In this document: positions 32,610-41,229 of the stretch, piece after piece | How positions within the stretch are numbered: position 1 is the first letter of the stretch | Layout of the letters: each line of letters opens with the position of its first letter | NCBI RefSeq assembly: GCF_014201095.1 | Contig: NZ_JACHDN010000001.1 | Location: forward strand, 2,418,001-2,482,000 | Source of the DNA: Cellulomonas hominis | Lineage (GTDB): Bacteria > Actinomycetota > Actinomycetes > Actinomycetales > Cellulomonadaceae | Direction: 5' to 3' | DNA length: 64,000 bases | Program-made: the position numbers and the translations under genes | The notes under the pieces: model-generated | Databases searched by the model: none | What the model saw: the letters and a program-made list of their open reading frames with translations, nothing else | What the model was told of the DNA's origin: nothing

Positions 32610-33305
32610 TCAGCCCAGCGCCACCTCGACGCCCCCGGAGAACGGCGAGTCGTGCAGCTCGACCCGGGTCAGCGTGGTGTCGGCGGGCACGTCGAACACC
32701 ACGGTGCCGCTGACGGTGTTCCCCGGGTTGATCTGGTTGAGGAACGTGCTGCCGTCGCCGAGGTACACGGCGGCGGTGCTGTCGGCGGAGAACTCCCGGT
32801 CCTGCGCGTCGAACGCCTTCTGCGAGCCGTCGTAGAAGTACTGCGCCTCGGTGCCGACATTCGTGACGGTCAGGTGCACGAGCACGTACTGGCCCTGCGC
32901 GTCCTGGCCGAGCACGTCGTTCCCGACCCGCGCGACGCCCGGCTCGACCGAGGTGACGGTGAACTCGAACTTGCCGTCCTGCACCGCGGTGCCGATGCCG
33001 GGGGCCGCGGGCGCTTCGACGGGCTCCTCGGCGGGGGCCTCGGCCGCGCCCTCGTCGGCACCGGCGGTGTCGACCGGTGCCGCCGGTGCCGCCGGAGCGT
33101 CCTCCGGGGTCGCCGGGTCGTCCGATCCGCCGGACGTGGCGATGCCGACCACGACCACGAGCACGACCAGGGCGCCGAGCGTCGTGAGCACCTTGTGCCG
33201 GGCGAACCACGAGCGCCGCGGAGGCGGCCCGGGGACCGGGGCGGGGGTGCCAGGCCCCGGGGCCGTCGGGTAGGGCTGGGCAGGCGGCGGGGGGACCTGG
33301 GACAT
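32610..33305 (-). CDS. DUF4352-domain membrane-anchored protein
   Basis: A 231-residue protein. A Pro-rich cytoplasmic head (SQVPPPPAQPYPTAPGPG) leads to one membrane helix (about 38-57, VLTTLGALVVLVVVVGIA), an Ala/Glu-rich linker and an extracellular DUF4352 immunoglobulin-like domain (about 100-230, KFEFTVTSVEPGV, YVLVHLTVTNVGTEAQYF). Function of the domain is unknown. GAGGAG is six bases before ATG. It is divergent from a two-component system, and twin palindromes lie in the shared promoter region, so the response regulator may control it. Confidence 0.88.
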   Translation of the reverse strand: MSQVPPPPAQPYPTAPGPGTPAPVPGPPPRRSWFARHKVLTTLGALVVLVVVVGIATSGGSDDPATPEDAPAAPAAPVDTAGADEGAAEAPAEEPVEAPAAPGIGTAVQDGKFEFTVTSVEPGVARVGNDVLGQDAQGQYVLVHLTVTNVGTEAQYFYDGSQKAFDAQDREFSADSTAAVYLGDGSTFLNQINPGNTVSGTVVFDVPADTTLTRVELHDSPFSGGVEVALG

Positions 33306-33417
33306 GGCGTGCTCCTCGGGGGTGCTGCGGGGCGGCGCCTGTCGTGGCGCCCTGACGTGCCAGAACACTGCCGACGGGCGGGTTCGCGGGGCATCGGCCG
33401 GACGGTCACGACCGGTG

Positions 33418-33463
33418 TGCCCGATCGGGCAGGTCGCGGCCCGGTGAAGTGCCCGATCGGCCG
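33418..33463. promoter_or_regulatory. twin palindromes before the two-component operon
   Basis: TGCCCGATCGGGCA at 33418-33431 is a perfect 14-bp palindrome; TGCCCGATCGGCCG at 33450-33463 repeats it with two changes, 32 bp on (about three helical turns). Both lie between the divergent DUF4352 and histidine kinase genes and may be sites of the LuxR/NarL-type response regulator. Confidence 0.65.
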
Positions 33464-33498
33464 ACGAACGGGACCGGCCGCGTCCGTACCCTGAGCGC

Positions 33499-34935
33499 AT
33501 GTCCTTCCCACCCGCGCCGGGCCCGGCGACGCCGCCGGCGCGGGGTCCGCTGCCGCCGTACGGCGCGCCGCCGTCCCGCGGGACGTGGCAGCCCGCCGGC
33601 GCGGTCCCGCCCTCTGGCCCGCATGCGCGCGGCGCCGCCCCCGGGCCCTCCGGCTACGGCCCCCCGCCGGCGCCCTACGCCCCGCGCCCGCCCCGGACGG
33701 GTCGCCCGTGGTGGTCCCGCGCCGGCACGGTCGGCGCCGTGTCGGTCGCGGCGTTCTCCGCCGCGGGTGCGGCGTCGTTCGCCTCGAACGCGCGCGGGAC
33801 GGGCACCGTGTCGGTGGTGGACGGCCTCGCGATGCTCCTCGGCCTGACGGGCGCCGGCTTCCTGGTGGCCCGGCGCCGGTGGGCGGTGCCGATCGTGCTG
33901 GCGAGCGGCGTGCTGGCCCTGCTGCTCCCGCTCGACTCCGTCACCGCGCTGATCGCCCTGCCGTGGGTGTTCGTGACGGCGTCGCGGCGCACCGCGTGGG
34001 CGTGCACGGGCCTCGTCGCCGTGGCCACGGCCGTCGCGCTCTGGCGGGACGCGATCCGGCCCCCGGAGCACATGATCCTGTCGGTCACGGACCAGGTGAC
34101 GGGGGAGCGGCTGGTCGCGTCCCCGGTCGCCTTCGTGGTGACGGGCCTGGTGTGCGTGGGCGCGGCGGTCGCCGCCGGGCTGGTCCGCGCGTCGCAGGCG
34201 CGGACGGAGCGCGCGGTCGCCGACACCGAGGCCCAGGCGGCCCGCGCCGACACGCTGCACGACCGCATGTCCCGGCAGGAGGAGCGCGAGCTCATCGCGC
34301 GCGAGGTGCACGACACCGTGGCGCACCACATCTCCCTGATCTCGCTCCAGGCGTCGGCGCTCGAGGTGCAGCGCGGGCCCGACGAGCGCCAGGTCCGCGC
34401 CGCCGCGCAGCAGGTCCGGTCGTCCGCGCAGCAGGCGATCGCGGAGATGCGCGGCCTCATCACGACGCTCCGGGCGGGCGACGACGCGCTCGCCCCCGGC
34501 GCCTCCGGGGCGACACTGGACGACCTCGCGGGGCTGCTGGACGGCGCGCGCCGCCAGGGACGCTGGGTGACGAGCACGGTGTTCGTCAACGACGGCCGAG
34601 ACGCGTCGCCGGCGCTGACGCGGGCGACGTTCCGCATCGTGCAGGAGGCGCTGACCAACGCGCTCAAGCACGCCCCGGGTCAGCCCGTCGAGGTGTCGGT
34701 GCGCGCGTCGGCCGGATCGGGGGTCGACGTCCGGGTGGTGAACCCGCTCGTGCCCGGTGCGCGCCCCCCGGTCGAGGGCACCGGTTCCGGGCTGGTGGGG
34801 ATGCGGGAGCGCGCGGCGCTGGTCGGCGGCACGGTGCAGGTCCGGGTCGAGGCCGGCTGGCACGTCCTCGAGGCGCACCTGCCCTGGTCGACCGCCGGAC
34901 CTGGAGCCGGGGAGGCCGTACCCTCGTCGGTGTGA
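33499..34935 (+). CDS. sensor histidine kinase, NarL/DesK-type
   Basis: A 478-residue membrane kinase. A Pro/Gly-rich head of 70 residues precedes four to five membrane helices (about 75-230). The HisKA_3 domain shows the phosphorylation site as AREVHDTVAHHISLI and the HATPase_c domain has IVQEALTNALKHA and GTGSGLVGMRERAALVGG. No extracellular sensor domain is seen, so it may sense a membrane signal. It overlaps the response regulator by GTGA. Confidence 0.93.
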   Translation: MSFPPAPGPATPPARGPLPPYGAPPSRGTWQPAGAVPPSGPHARGAAPGPSGYGPPPAPYAPRPPRTGRPWWSRAGTVGAVSVAAFSAAGAASFASNARGTGTVSVVDGLAMLLGLTGAGFLVARRRWAVPIVLASGVLALLLPLDSVTALIALPWVFVTASRRTAWACTGLVAVATAVALWRDAIRPPEHMILSVTDQVTGERLVASPVAFVVTGLVCVGAAVAAGLVRASQARTERAVADTEAQAARADTLHDRMSRQEERELIAREVHDTVAHHISLISLQASALEVQRGPDERQVRAAAQQVRSSAQQAIAEMRGLITTLRAGDDALAPGASGATLDDLAGLLDGARRQGRWVTSTVFVNDGRDASPALTRATFRIVQEALTNALKHAPGQPVEVSVRASAGSGVDVRVVNPLVPGARPPVEGTGSGLVGMRERAALVGGTVQVRVEAGWHVLEAHLPWSTAGPGAGEAVPSSV

Positions 34936-35585
34936 TCCGCGTCCTCGTCGTCGACGACGACGCGATGGTGCGCACCCTGCTGACGAGCATCCTCACCGCG
35001 CAGGACATCGCCGTGGTCGGGCATGCCACGGCCGGCGACGAGGTCGTCCCCGCCGTGCAGGCGCACCACCCGGACGTCGTCCTCATGGACCTGCACATGC
35101 CCCGCGTGCCGGGGCTCGACGCGATCGCCGCGCTCGCCGCGCTCCCCGAGCCGCCCGGCGTCATCGCGCTCACCTCCTTCGGCACGGACGACACGGTGCT
35201 CGCCGCGGTCCGCGCGGGGGCCTCCGGGTTCCTCGCGAAGGACGCCGACCCGACGGCGATCGCCGAGGCGGTCCGCAAGGTGGCGGCGGGCGACGGTGCG
35301 CTCGACCACGCGGCGGCGGGCAGCCTGACGCGGCACGTCGCCGGCGACCCGGACCGCGGGCGGCGGGACGACGCGCGCCGGCAGCTCGCTGTGCTCACGG
35401 AGGCGGAGCTCGAGGTCGTCGCCTACGTCCCGACGGGCATGTCGAACGAGGCGATCGGCGAGCTCACCTACCGGTCCGCGTCGACGGTCAAGGCGCACCT
35501 CAGCCGGGCGATGGCCAAGCTCGGTGTGACCACGCGGTCGCAGCTCGCCGTGGTCGTCGACCGTGCCGGACTCTCAGTGCCCTGA
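34932..35585 (+). CDS. LuxR/NarL-type response regulator
   Basis: A 217-residue response regulator. The receiver begins VIRVLVVDDDAMVRTLL with the acidic pocket, the phosphoacceptor Asp is in DVVLMDLHMPRVPG, and the Lys is in FLAKDADP. The output HTH is LTEAELEVVAYVPTGMSNEAIGELTYRSASTVKAHLSRAMAKLGV; the family's usual Glu-Arg-Glu is AEL here. Partner of the upstream kinase by overlap. The last 12 bases overlap the convergent gene at 35574. Confidence 0.94.
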   Translation: MIRVLVVDDDAMVRTLLTSILTAQDIAVVGHATAGDEVVPAVQAHHPDVVLMDLHMPRVPGLDAIAALAALPEPPGVIALTSFGTDDTVLAAVRAGASGFLAKDADPTAIAEAVRKVAAGDGALDHAAAGSLTRHVAGDPDRGRRDDARRQLAVLTEAELEVVAYVPTGMSNEAIGELTYRSASTVKAHLSRAMAKLGVTTRSQLAVVVDRAGLSVP

Positions 35586-35999
35586 CCTCGGCGCCGCCGT
35601 CCCCTCGTCCAGCGCGGTCAGCATGGCGTCCGACCACCGCACCGAGTCGAGGAGGTCGGCGGCCTCGTGGTCCGTCCGGTTGCCCGCGAGCAGCTCGACC
35701 GCCACCTCGCGCCACCGGGCGATCTCCTGGCGGACGACGTCCCAGTCCCCGCTGCGGAGCTCGATCTCCAGCACGGTGTCCAGGGGCGGCCACCCGCCGG
35801 GCCCCTCGCCGCGTCGCGGGTGCGACCGCAGGGCGCGCCACCCGGCCGCGCGGCCGCGTCCTGCCGCCTCGGCGAGCTCCGGGTCGCCGCCCACGCGCTC
35901 GACCGCGCCGGTGTTGTCCATCGTCACGTCGATGCGGAGCCAGTCGCTGACCTGGACGGAGCGCGCGGCGGGGCCGTCTCCGGCACCGGGGACCGGCAC
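35574..35999 (-). CDS. hypothetical protein
   Basis: A 141-residue soluble protein of unknown family. It has few features apart from an acidic, Trp-containing helical second half (RSGDWDVVRQEIARWREVAVELLAGNRTDHEAADLLDSVRW). GAGGAGG lies five bases before GTG 35999, giving a well-supported start. It converges on and slightly overlaps the response regulator gene. No functional claim can be made. Confidence 0.65.
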   Translation of the reverse strand: MPVPGAGDGPAARSVQVSDWLRIDVTMDNTGAVERVGGDPELAEAAGRGRAAGWRALRSHPRRGEGPGGWPPLDTVLEIELRSGDWDVVRQEIARWREVAVELLAGNRTDHEAADLLDSVRWSDAMLTALDEGTAAPRSGH

Positions 36000-36310
36000 G
36001 GGGGCCTCCTCGTCGGGCTGCCGGTCGGGACGACCGGGTACGAGGCCGTCATCGGCAGATCCGCACCGGTACTGAACGGTGTTCCCCCGGACGGCAGAGG
36101 CACGCCGTCAGCGCCCGGCGACCCCATGACCCGCAGCGGGTCAGATGCTCCCCGCCCCCTGGGGGGTGTCCGGATTGTCCGATACGTTCGCTCCGACGGG
36201 TGACCCCGCACGGGCCGCGTCCCCGGCCGGCGGCCGAGCACCGCACCCCCCGGACGGCCCGGCGCGCGACGACGGCGGCCACCCCGCGCACGGTGGAGGG
36301 AGGCCCGCCG

Positions 36311-37453
36311 ATGACGTCCGTCCCGCAGCTCGTCGAGCTCGCGGCGCTGTCCGCGGTCGACCCCGTCCCGTGGGCCCGCTCGCAGATGGCGTTCACGCTC
36401 GGCTTCCACATCATCCTGGTGCCGCTCGGCGTCTCCTGGGCGGCGATGGCCCTGATCGCGAACTACCGCGGCGTGCGGCACGGGGACCGGGACGCCCTGG
36501 AGCTCGCGCAGCGCTGGTCGAAGTACATGGCGGTGACGTTCGCGGTCGGCGCGGTGACCGGCACGGTGCTGAGCTTCGAGTTCGGGCTGCTGTGGCCGCG
36601 GTTCATGGGGCAGTGGGGCGACGCGTTCGGGGTGCCGTTCGCGTTCGAGGGGATCTTCTTCTTCCTCGAGGCGATCTTCGTCGCGATCTACATCTTCGGG
36701 TGGCGCCGGCTGCGGCCCTGGCCGCACTTCTGGACCGGTGTGCCCATCGTCGTCACGGGCGTGCTGGGGTCGGTGTCCGTCGTCGCCGCGAACGCCTGGA
36801 TGAACGCCCCGACCGGGTACACGCTCGGCGACGACGGGCAGATCGTCGACGTCGACCCCGTGCGCGTGATCTTCAACGACTCGATGCCGTGGCAGGCCGC
36901 GCACATGGTCGTGGCGGCGTACCTGGTGGGCGGGTGCCTGGTCGCCTCGGTGTACGCGTTCGCGATGCTGCGGGGCCGGCGGGACCGGTACCACCGGCTC
37001 GGGTTCACCATCGCGTTCACGGTGGCGGCGATCGCGGCGCCGGTGCAGATGGTGGTCGGCGACGGGCTGGCGCGCTGGGTGTACGAGAACCAGCCCGTGA
37101 AGTTCGCGGCGATCGAGCTGGTCCCGGAGACCAGCTCGGACGTGCCGGAGACGCTGCTGGGCCGGCTGGGCGCGGACGGCGAGGTCGAGGGCGGGTTCCC
37201 GATCCCGGGGATGGCGTCGTGGCTGTCGGACCCGAGCACGGGGCGCGACACCGTGGTGCAGGGGCTCGACTCGGTGCCGGCGGACGAGCGGCCGACCAAC
37301 CGGGAGGTCAACATCGTGCACCTGGCCTGGGACGTCATGGTCGGGATCGGCACGCTGCTCCTGCTCCCTCGCCGCCCTCGTCCGCGAACTGCATGTCGAG
37401 CTCGATGGGCGCGGCCATCCGCGCGACGTCGGCCCGGTGCGCGTCCACGATGA
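36311..37453 (+). CDS. cydA: cytochrome bd oxidase subunit I, 3'-truncated
   Basis: Quinol oxidase subunit with haem ligands in the membrane. The first about 350 residues are normal: ARSQMAFTLGFHIILVPLG with the high-spin haem His, the GRQ-like PRFMGQWGDAFGVPFAFEG, and PWQAAHMVVAAYLVGG. After VMVGIGTLLLL (about 37,363) the frame runs into antisense zwf sequence and continues with meaningless PRRPRPRTACRARW to 37,453. About 100 C-terminal residues and cydB are missing, so the gene as shown cannot give a working oxidase. GGAGGGAGG precedes ATG 36311. Confidence 0.85.
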   Translation: MTSVPQLVELAALSAVDPVPWARSQMAFTLGFHIILVPLGVSWAAMALIANYRGVRHGDRDALELAQRWSKYMAVTFAVGAVTGTVLSFEFGLLWPRFMGQWGDAFGVPFAFEGIFFFLEAIFVAIYIFGWRRLRPWPHFWTGVPIVVTGVLGSVSVVAANAWMNAPTGYTLGDDGQIVDVDPVRVIFNDSMPWQAAHMVVAAYLVGGCLVASVYAFAMLRGRRDRYHRLGFTIAFTVAAIAAPVQMVVGDGLARWVYENQPVKFAAIELVPETSSDVPETLLGRLGADGEVEGGFPIPGMASWLSDPSTGRDTVVQGLDSVPADERPTNREVNIVHLAWDVMVGIGTLLLLPRRPRPRTACRARWARPSARRRPGARPR

Positions 37454-38552
37454 TCCGGATGCCCGTGGCCGGGTCCAGGCGCACGACCAGCTGGTTCGGG
37501 TCGGGGTCCCGCCCGGCGGGGCCGAACCCGAGGCGCGGCGGGCGCTTGAACACCAGGCGCAGCTCGGTCTGGGTGGCCCGCAGCCGCTTGCCGGTGCGCA
37601 GGTAGAACGGCACGCCCGCCCACCGCCAGTTCTCGATCTCCAGCCGGAGCGCGGCGTACGTCTCGGTGGTCGACCCGGGGGCCACGCCCGCGATGCCCTG
37701 GTACCCGTCGTACTGCCCGCGGACGTAGTGCCGGGGGTCGGCCTCGACCACGGCCCGGAACAGCGCGACCTCGGAGTCCTTCAGCGTCGCGGGGTCCCCG
37801 CGGGACGGCGGCTCCATGGCCGCGGCGCCGACCACCTGCATGAGGTGGTTGACCACCACGTCGCGCAGCGCCCCCACCGGGTCGTAGAAGTGCCCGCGGT
37901 CGTCGACGCCGAAGTCCTCGGCCATCGTGATCTGCACGCTGTCGAGGTAGTTCCGGCTCCACAGCGGCTCGAGGATCGCGTTCGCGAACCGCAGGTGCAG
38001 GATCTCCTCCAGGCCCATCTTCCCGAGGTAGTGGTCGATCCGGAACAGCTGCGACTCGTCGAGGTGCTGGTGCAGCTCGGCGGCCAGGGCGTGCGCCGAC
38101 TCCTGGTCGTGCCCGAACGGCTTCTCGACGACGACGCGCGCGTGCTCGGTCAGCTCGGCCTCCGCCAGGCCCTGCACGACCCGGCCGAACAGGGACGGCG
38201 GGATCTCCAGGTAGAACACGGGCTGGGCGGCACCGTCCACCGCCTTGGCGACCCGCTCGTACGTCTCCGGGTCGGTGAAGTCGCCGCTGACGTACGACAG
38301 CCGGGCGGCGAACCGCGCGAACACCGCCTCGTCGACCTCCTGCCCCGTCGCCTCGATGGACGTCCGGGCGCGCTCGACCAGGCGCTCGAGGGTCCAGTCG
38401 TCCGCGGCCACGCCCACCACCGGCAGGTCCAGCAGGCCGCGGCTCTCCAGGCGGTAGAGCGACCGGAACGTCATCACGCGGGCGAGGTCGCCGGTGATGC
38501 CGAACACCACCAGGACGTCGGCCGGGCGCGCGTCCCCCGCTGCTGCATTCAT
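37335..38552 (-). CDS. zwf: glucose-6-phosphate dehydrogenase, 3'-truncated
   Basis: First enzyme of the oxidative pentose phosphate route. The N-terminal VVFGITGDLARVMTF binds NADP and RIDHYLGKMGLEEI is the active-site signature. The protein is normal up to about FADEGGEG (near 37,366), then reads antisense cydA (AGAACRSRP) and stops at 37,335. Roughly 70 C-terminal residues are missing. ATG 38552 follows GGGGAGGGGAC. The sequence departs from the family at exactly the place where cydA does, so the two genes are joined tail to tail by a rearrangement or an assembly error. Confidence 0.85.
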   Translation of the reverse strand: MNAAAGDARPADVLVVFGITGDLARVMTFRSLYRLESRGLLDLPVVGVAADDWTLERLVERARTSIEATGQEVDEAVFARFAARLSYVSGDFTDPETYERVAKAVDGAAQPVFYLEIPPSLFGRVVQGLAEAELTEHARVVVEKPFGHDQESAHALAAELHQHLDESQLFRIDHYLGKMGLEEILHLRFANAILEPLWSRNYLDSVQITMAEDFGVDDRGHFYDPVGALRDVVVNHLMQVVGAAAMEPPSRGDPATLKDSEVALFRAVVEADPRHYVRGQYDGYQGIAGVAPGSTTETYAALRLEIENWRWAGVPFYLRTGKRLRATQTELRLVFKRPPRLGFGPAGRDPDPNQLVVRLDPATGIRIIVDAHRADVARMAAPIELDMQFADEGGEGAGAACRSRP

Positions 38553-38753
38553 GGCTCGTCCCCTCCCCGTCGGCGCGTCCCCCGAGCCAACCGCGTCCGT
38601 GTGCCCGCGTCACCTACCCGCAGCGGGCGGGGAGGCCGGCCTGCCCGCGAGGCGAACGCGCGCCCCGGCGCGTCATCCCGGCCGGATGAGGCGCCCCGCG
38701 GCCGCCCGCGGCCACCCTGAACGGGATCGAGCGCCGGACCGGGGAGGGACCGC

Positions 38754-38923
38754 ATGGCTGCCTGGACCGTCCTGCGGCGGGCGCGGTGACGCGTCCGCGC
38801 CGGCCCGGCCTCGGGCGCCGGGCCGCGCGGCTCGGCGCGGAGAGCGTGCACCTGCGCGCCGCGGCCTCCTTCCCAACGCCGGACCGCGCCCATGACGACG
38901 CGCTCGCCCGGGTCCGCGGGTGA
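38754..38923 (+). other. two chained short open frames before the FUSC gene
   Basis: ATG 38754 with GGGAGGG five bases upstream opens an 11-codon frame (MAAWTVLRRAR). Its stop overlaps GTG 38786, which opens a 45-codon frame ending at 38923; that stop in turn overlaps the GTG of the FUSC gene at 38920. The chain of GTGA overlaps suggests translational coupling and perhaps a leader-peptide control, but neither peptide resembles a known protein. The remainder of the zwf-FUSC gap (38553-38753) shows no gene. Confidence 0.4.
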
Positions 38924-39951
38924 GCGCACGGGGCGCCGCGGGGCTCGCGTGGAGCCGGCCCGGTGCGATGCGCGGCGCGGTGACGGTGGCGCCGGCGGCC
39001 GTCGCGGCGCTGTCCGACGTCCAGCTCGCGGCGGCGCTCGCCGTGGGGCTGCTGCCGGTGTGCTCGGTCGCGCTGCCGCCGCGTCGGCCAGCGCGGGTGC
39101 GCCTGGGGCTGTACGGGGTGCTGGCTGCCGCCTCGATCTTCTGCGGCGGCGTGCTCGCGCAGTGGCCGGCGGTCGCCGTCGCGGCGCTGGTCCTGGCCGG
39201 CGGCGGCGTGGGGCACCTGATCGCGCGGACCGGGCGGCCGGAGGCGATGCTCGCGCTCGTGCTCTGCCTGCCGCTGCTCGCCGTGGGGTTCAGCTACCCG
39301 GGGGCGGACGCGGTCGCCGGGCTGGCGGTGGACATCCTCGCGGGGACGGCGTGGGCGGTGCTGGTGGCGCTGGCCTGGCCCGCGCGCCGCGCCCCCGCCT
39401 CCGCATCCGCCCCCGCGCCCGCCGCGGGCCCGGCGTCCGCCGCCGCACCGCCGGGGATCGTGGCCTACGGCTGGGCCGCGGGTGCCGTCGGCGGGGTCTG
39501 CGCTGCCATCGGCTTCGCCGCGGGCCTCGAGCACGTCGGCTGGGCGCCGGCCGCCGCGCTCCTGGTCATGCGCCCGAGCGCGGCGGCCCAGCGGCTGCGG
39601 TCCCTCGACCGCCTCGTGGACGTCGTTGCGGGGGCCCTCGCCGCGTCCGCGCTGGTCCTGGTCGACCCGCCGCCGTGGGTCTGGACGCTCGTGATCGCGG
39701 GCGTGGTCGTCGGCGCGACCGCCACCTCCGGCAGCCGCTGGTACGTGCTGCCCACGTTCACGACGCTCCTGGTGTTCGTCATGCTGCTCGCCCGGGACCC
39801 GCAGGACGCGGGGGAGCGGTTCTGGGAGCGGGTCTCGGAGACGGCGCTCGGCGTCGGCGTCGCCGCCCTCGTCGCGCTCGTGGTGCTGCCCGCCGTGCTC
39901 CGGCGCCGGGCGACGGCGGGGTCAGATGGTCTTCGGCAGGGCCGCCAGTAG
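38920..39951 (+). CDS. FUSC-family membrane protein
   Basis: A 343-residue protein with about 10 helices in two sets (about 25-150 and 180-330) separated by an Ala/Pro linker. The second set (AAALLVMRPSAAAQRLRSLDRLVDVVAGALAASALV) is the FUSC/aromatic-acid-exporter-like domain with the conserved Arg residues. Efflux of an organic compound is a reasonable guess. GTG 38920 overlaps the short frame upstream. The 3' end overlaps the convergent membrane gene by 30 bases. Confidence 0.8.
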   Translation: MSARGAAGLAWSRPGAMRGAVTVAPAAVAALSDVQLAAALAVGLLPVCSVALPPRRPARVRLGLYGVLAAASIFCGGVLAQWPAVAVAALVLAGGGVGHLIARTGRPEAMLALVLCLPLLAVGFSYPGADAVAGLAVDILAGTAWAVLVALAWPARRAPASASAPAPAAGPASAAAPPGIVAYGWAAGAVGGVCAAIGFAAGLEHVGWAPAAALLVMRPSAAAQRLRSLDRLVDVVAGALAASALVLVDPPPWVWTLVIAGVVVGATATSGSRWYVLPTFTTLLVFVMLLARDPQDAGERFWERVSETALGVGVAALVALVVLPAVLRRRATAGSDGLRQGRQ

Positions 39952-40569
39952 CACCACGCCCAGCAGGAACAGCCCGCCCGCCAGCCCGAGCAGCACCCGG
40001 CCCGCCACCGGCCGGGCGGTGCGCTCCGAGACGGCCGCGAAGAACAGCACCAGCGCGAACAGCACGGTGATCAGCGTGTAGCTGTCGCTCCGCTGGTTGT
40101 TCCGCAGCGCGTCGTCGAAGGACCGGTCGGCGCGCGCGTCGGCCTCGGCCGCCTCCGCGGTCCCGGGCGGGACGTAGGAGTCGAGCGCGAACGGGCTCGG
40201 CGGCGCCGCCGGGTCCTGGAGCGGCCGGGCGGCGATCCACTCGTCGAACGCGGGCCGGAACGCGTCGGTGAACCGCTGCTCCACGAAGGTCGCGAGCTCG
40301 TCGTCGCCGGTCGCCACGGCCTCGACGTACAGCGCGAACGTCTGCAGGTCGTAGCCGCGGGCCGCCTTGGCCGTGCCGTCCCACCGGGCCGCCTCGATCC
40401 GCTGGGCGGAGGCGCGGGAGAACGCGATGGACATCTCCCCGCCCCACTTGCTGGACTCGAAGCCGCTCCACGCGGTGAGCACGGCCGTGACGGTGAGGAC
40501 GGCGACCGCGGTGATCTCGCGCAGGCGCGACCACCGCTGCACGGACGCCGACGGCGCGGCCTCGCTCAT
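39922..40569 (-). CDS. membrane protein, DUF4337-like
   Basis: A 215-residue protein: helix 1 at about 18-37 (ITAVAVLTVTAVLTAWSGF), a 120-residue middle with many Ala/Asp/Phe, and two C-terminal helices (about 162-180 and 190-212). WSGFESSKWGGEMSIAFSRASAQRIEA resembles the DUF4337 pattern of a helix followed by a coiled-coil. Function unknown. Start ATG 40569; GGGGAGGG precedes it. Convergent with the FUSC gene. Confidence 0.72.
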   Translation of the reverse strand: MSEAAPSASVQRWSRLREITAVAVLTVTAVLTAWSGFESSKWGGEMSIAFSRASAQRIEAARWDGTAKAARGYDLQTFALYVEAVATGDDELATFVEQRFTDAFRPAFDEWIAARPLQDPAAPPSPFALDSYVPPGTAEAAEADARADRSFDDALRNNQRSDSYTLITVLFALVLFFAAVSERTARPVAGRVLLGLAGGLFLLGVVLLAALPKTI

Positions 40570-40635
40570 GGGCCCTCCCCGACACCCGCCCGTTCGCTGT
40601 GCCGCGACGGTAGGGCGGGTCGTGCGGGGCCGGCG

Positions 40636-41229
40636 TCACCCGGGCGGGGTGGGTGTCCCGGTCGTGCCGATGATCCGCCGGACCGCGAGCTCGACGTCCG
40701 CATCGTCGGCGGGCGCGTCGTCCAGCGCGCGGTGGATCGTCAGCCCCTCGATCAGCGCGTCGAGCACCCGCGCGGTCGCCGGGTCGAAGCACCGCTCGAG
40801 CGCGGCGCGGCTGCGGGCCATCCAGGCGTTCGTCAGCGTCCGGTAGGCGGGCTCGCGGGCGGCCAGCGTGTAGAGCTCGTGCGTCAGGACGAGGTCGCGG
40901 GCGTCGGGGAACACGTCGCTGCGGATGATCTCCACGACGGCCCGCGCCCCGCCCTCGCGGTCGCCCGGCTCGACCTGGCCCATCCGGGCCACGAACCGGT
41001 CGGCGACCGTCCCGGCGAACCGGCCGAACGCCTCGCGCAGCAGCTCGTCCCGGCCGGCGAAGTGGTAGGTCATCGACCCGAGCGGCACGCCAGCGGCCGC
41101 GGCGACCCGCCGGTGCGACGTGCCGTCCACGCCGTCGGCGGCGATGACGTCGAGGCAGGCGTCGATGATGCGGTCGCGCCGCCCGGGGTCGTTCCGCCGG
41201 GTGCGGGCGGGGACGGGGTCGCCGGCCAT
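40636..41229 (-). CDS. TetR-family regulator
   Basis: A 197-residue regulator. The HTH reads RIIDACLDVIAADGVDGTSHRRVAAAAGVPLGSMTYHFAGRDELLREAFGRF; the ligand domain carries a TetR_C-type pattern. Its start overlaps the stop of the acetyltransferase gene, so both come from one transcript, and a GTACG-NN-CGTAC palindrome in that promoter is the likely autoregulatory operator. The same motif precedes the MFS gene at 29.9 kb, a possible second target. Confidence 0.92.
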   Translation of the reverse strand: MAGDPVPARTRRNDPGRRDRIIDACLDVIAADGVDGTSHRRVAAAAGVPLGSMTYHFAGRDELLREAFGRFAGTVADRFVARMGQVEPGDREGGARAVVEIIRSDVFPDARDLVLTHELYTLAAREPAYRTLTNAWMARSRAALERCFDPATARVLDALIEGLTIHRALDDAPADDADVELAVRRIIGTTGTPTPPG

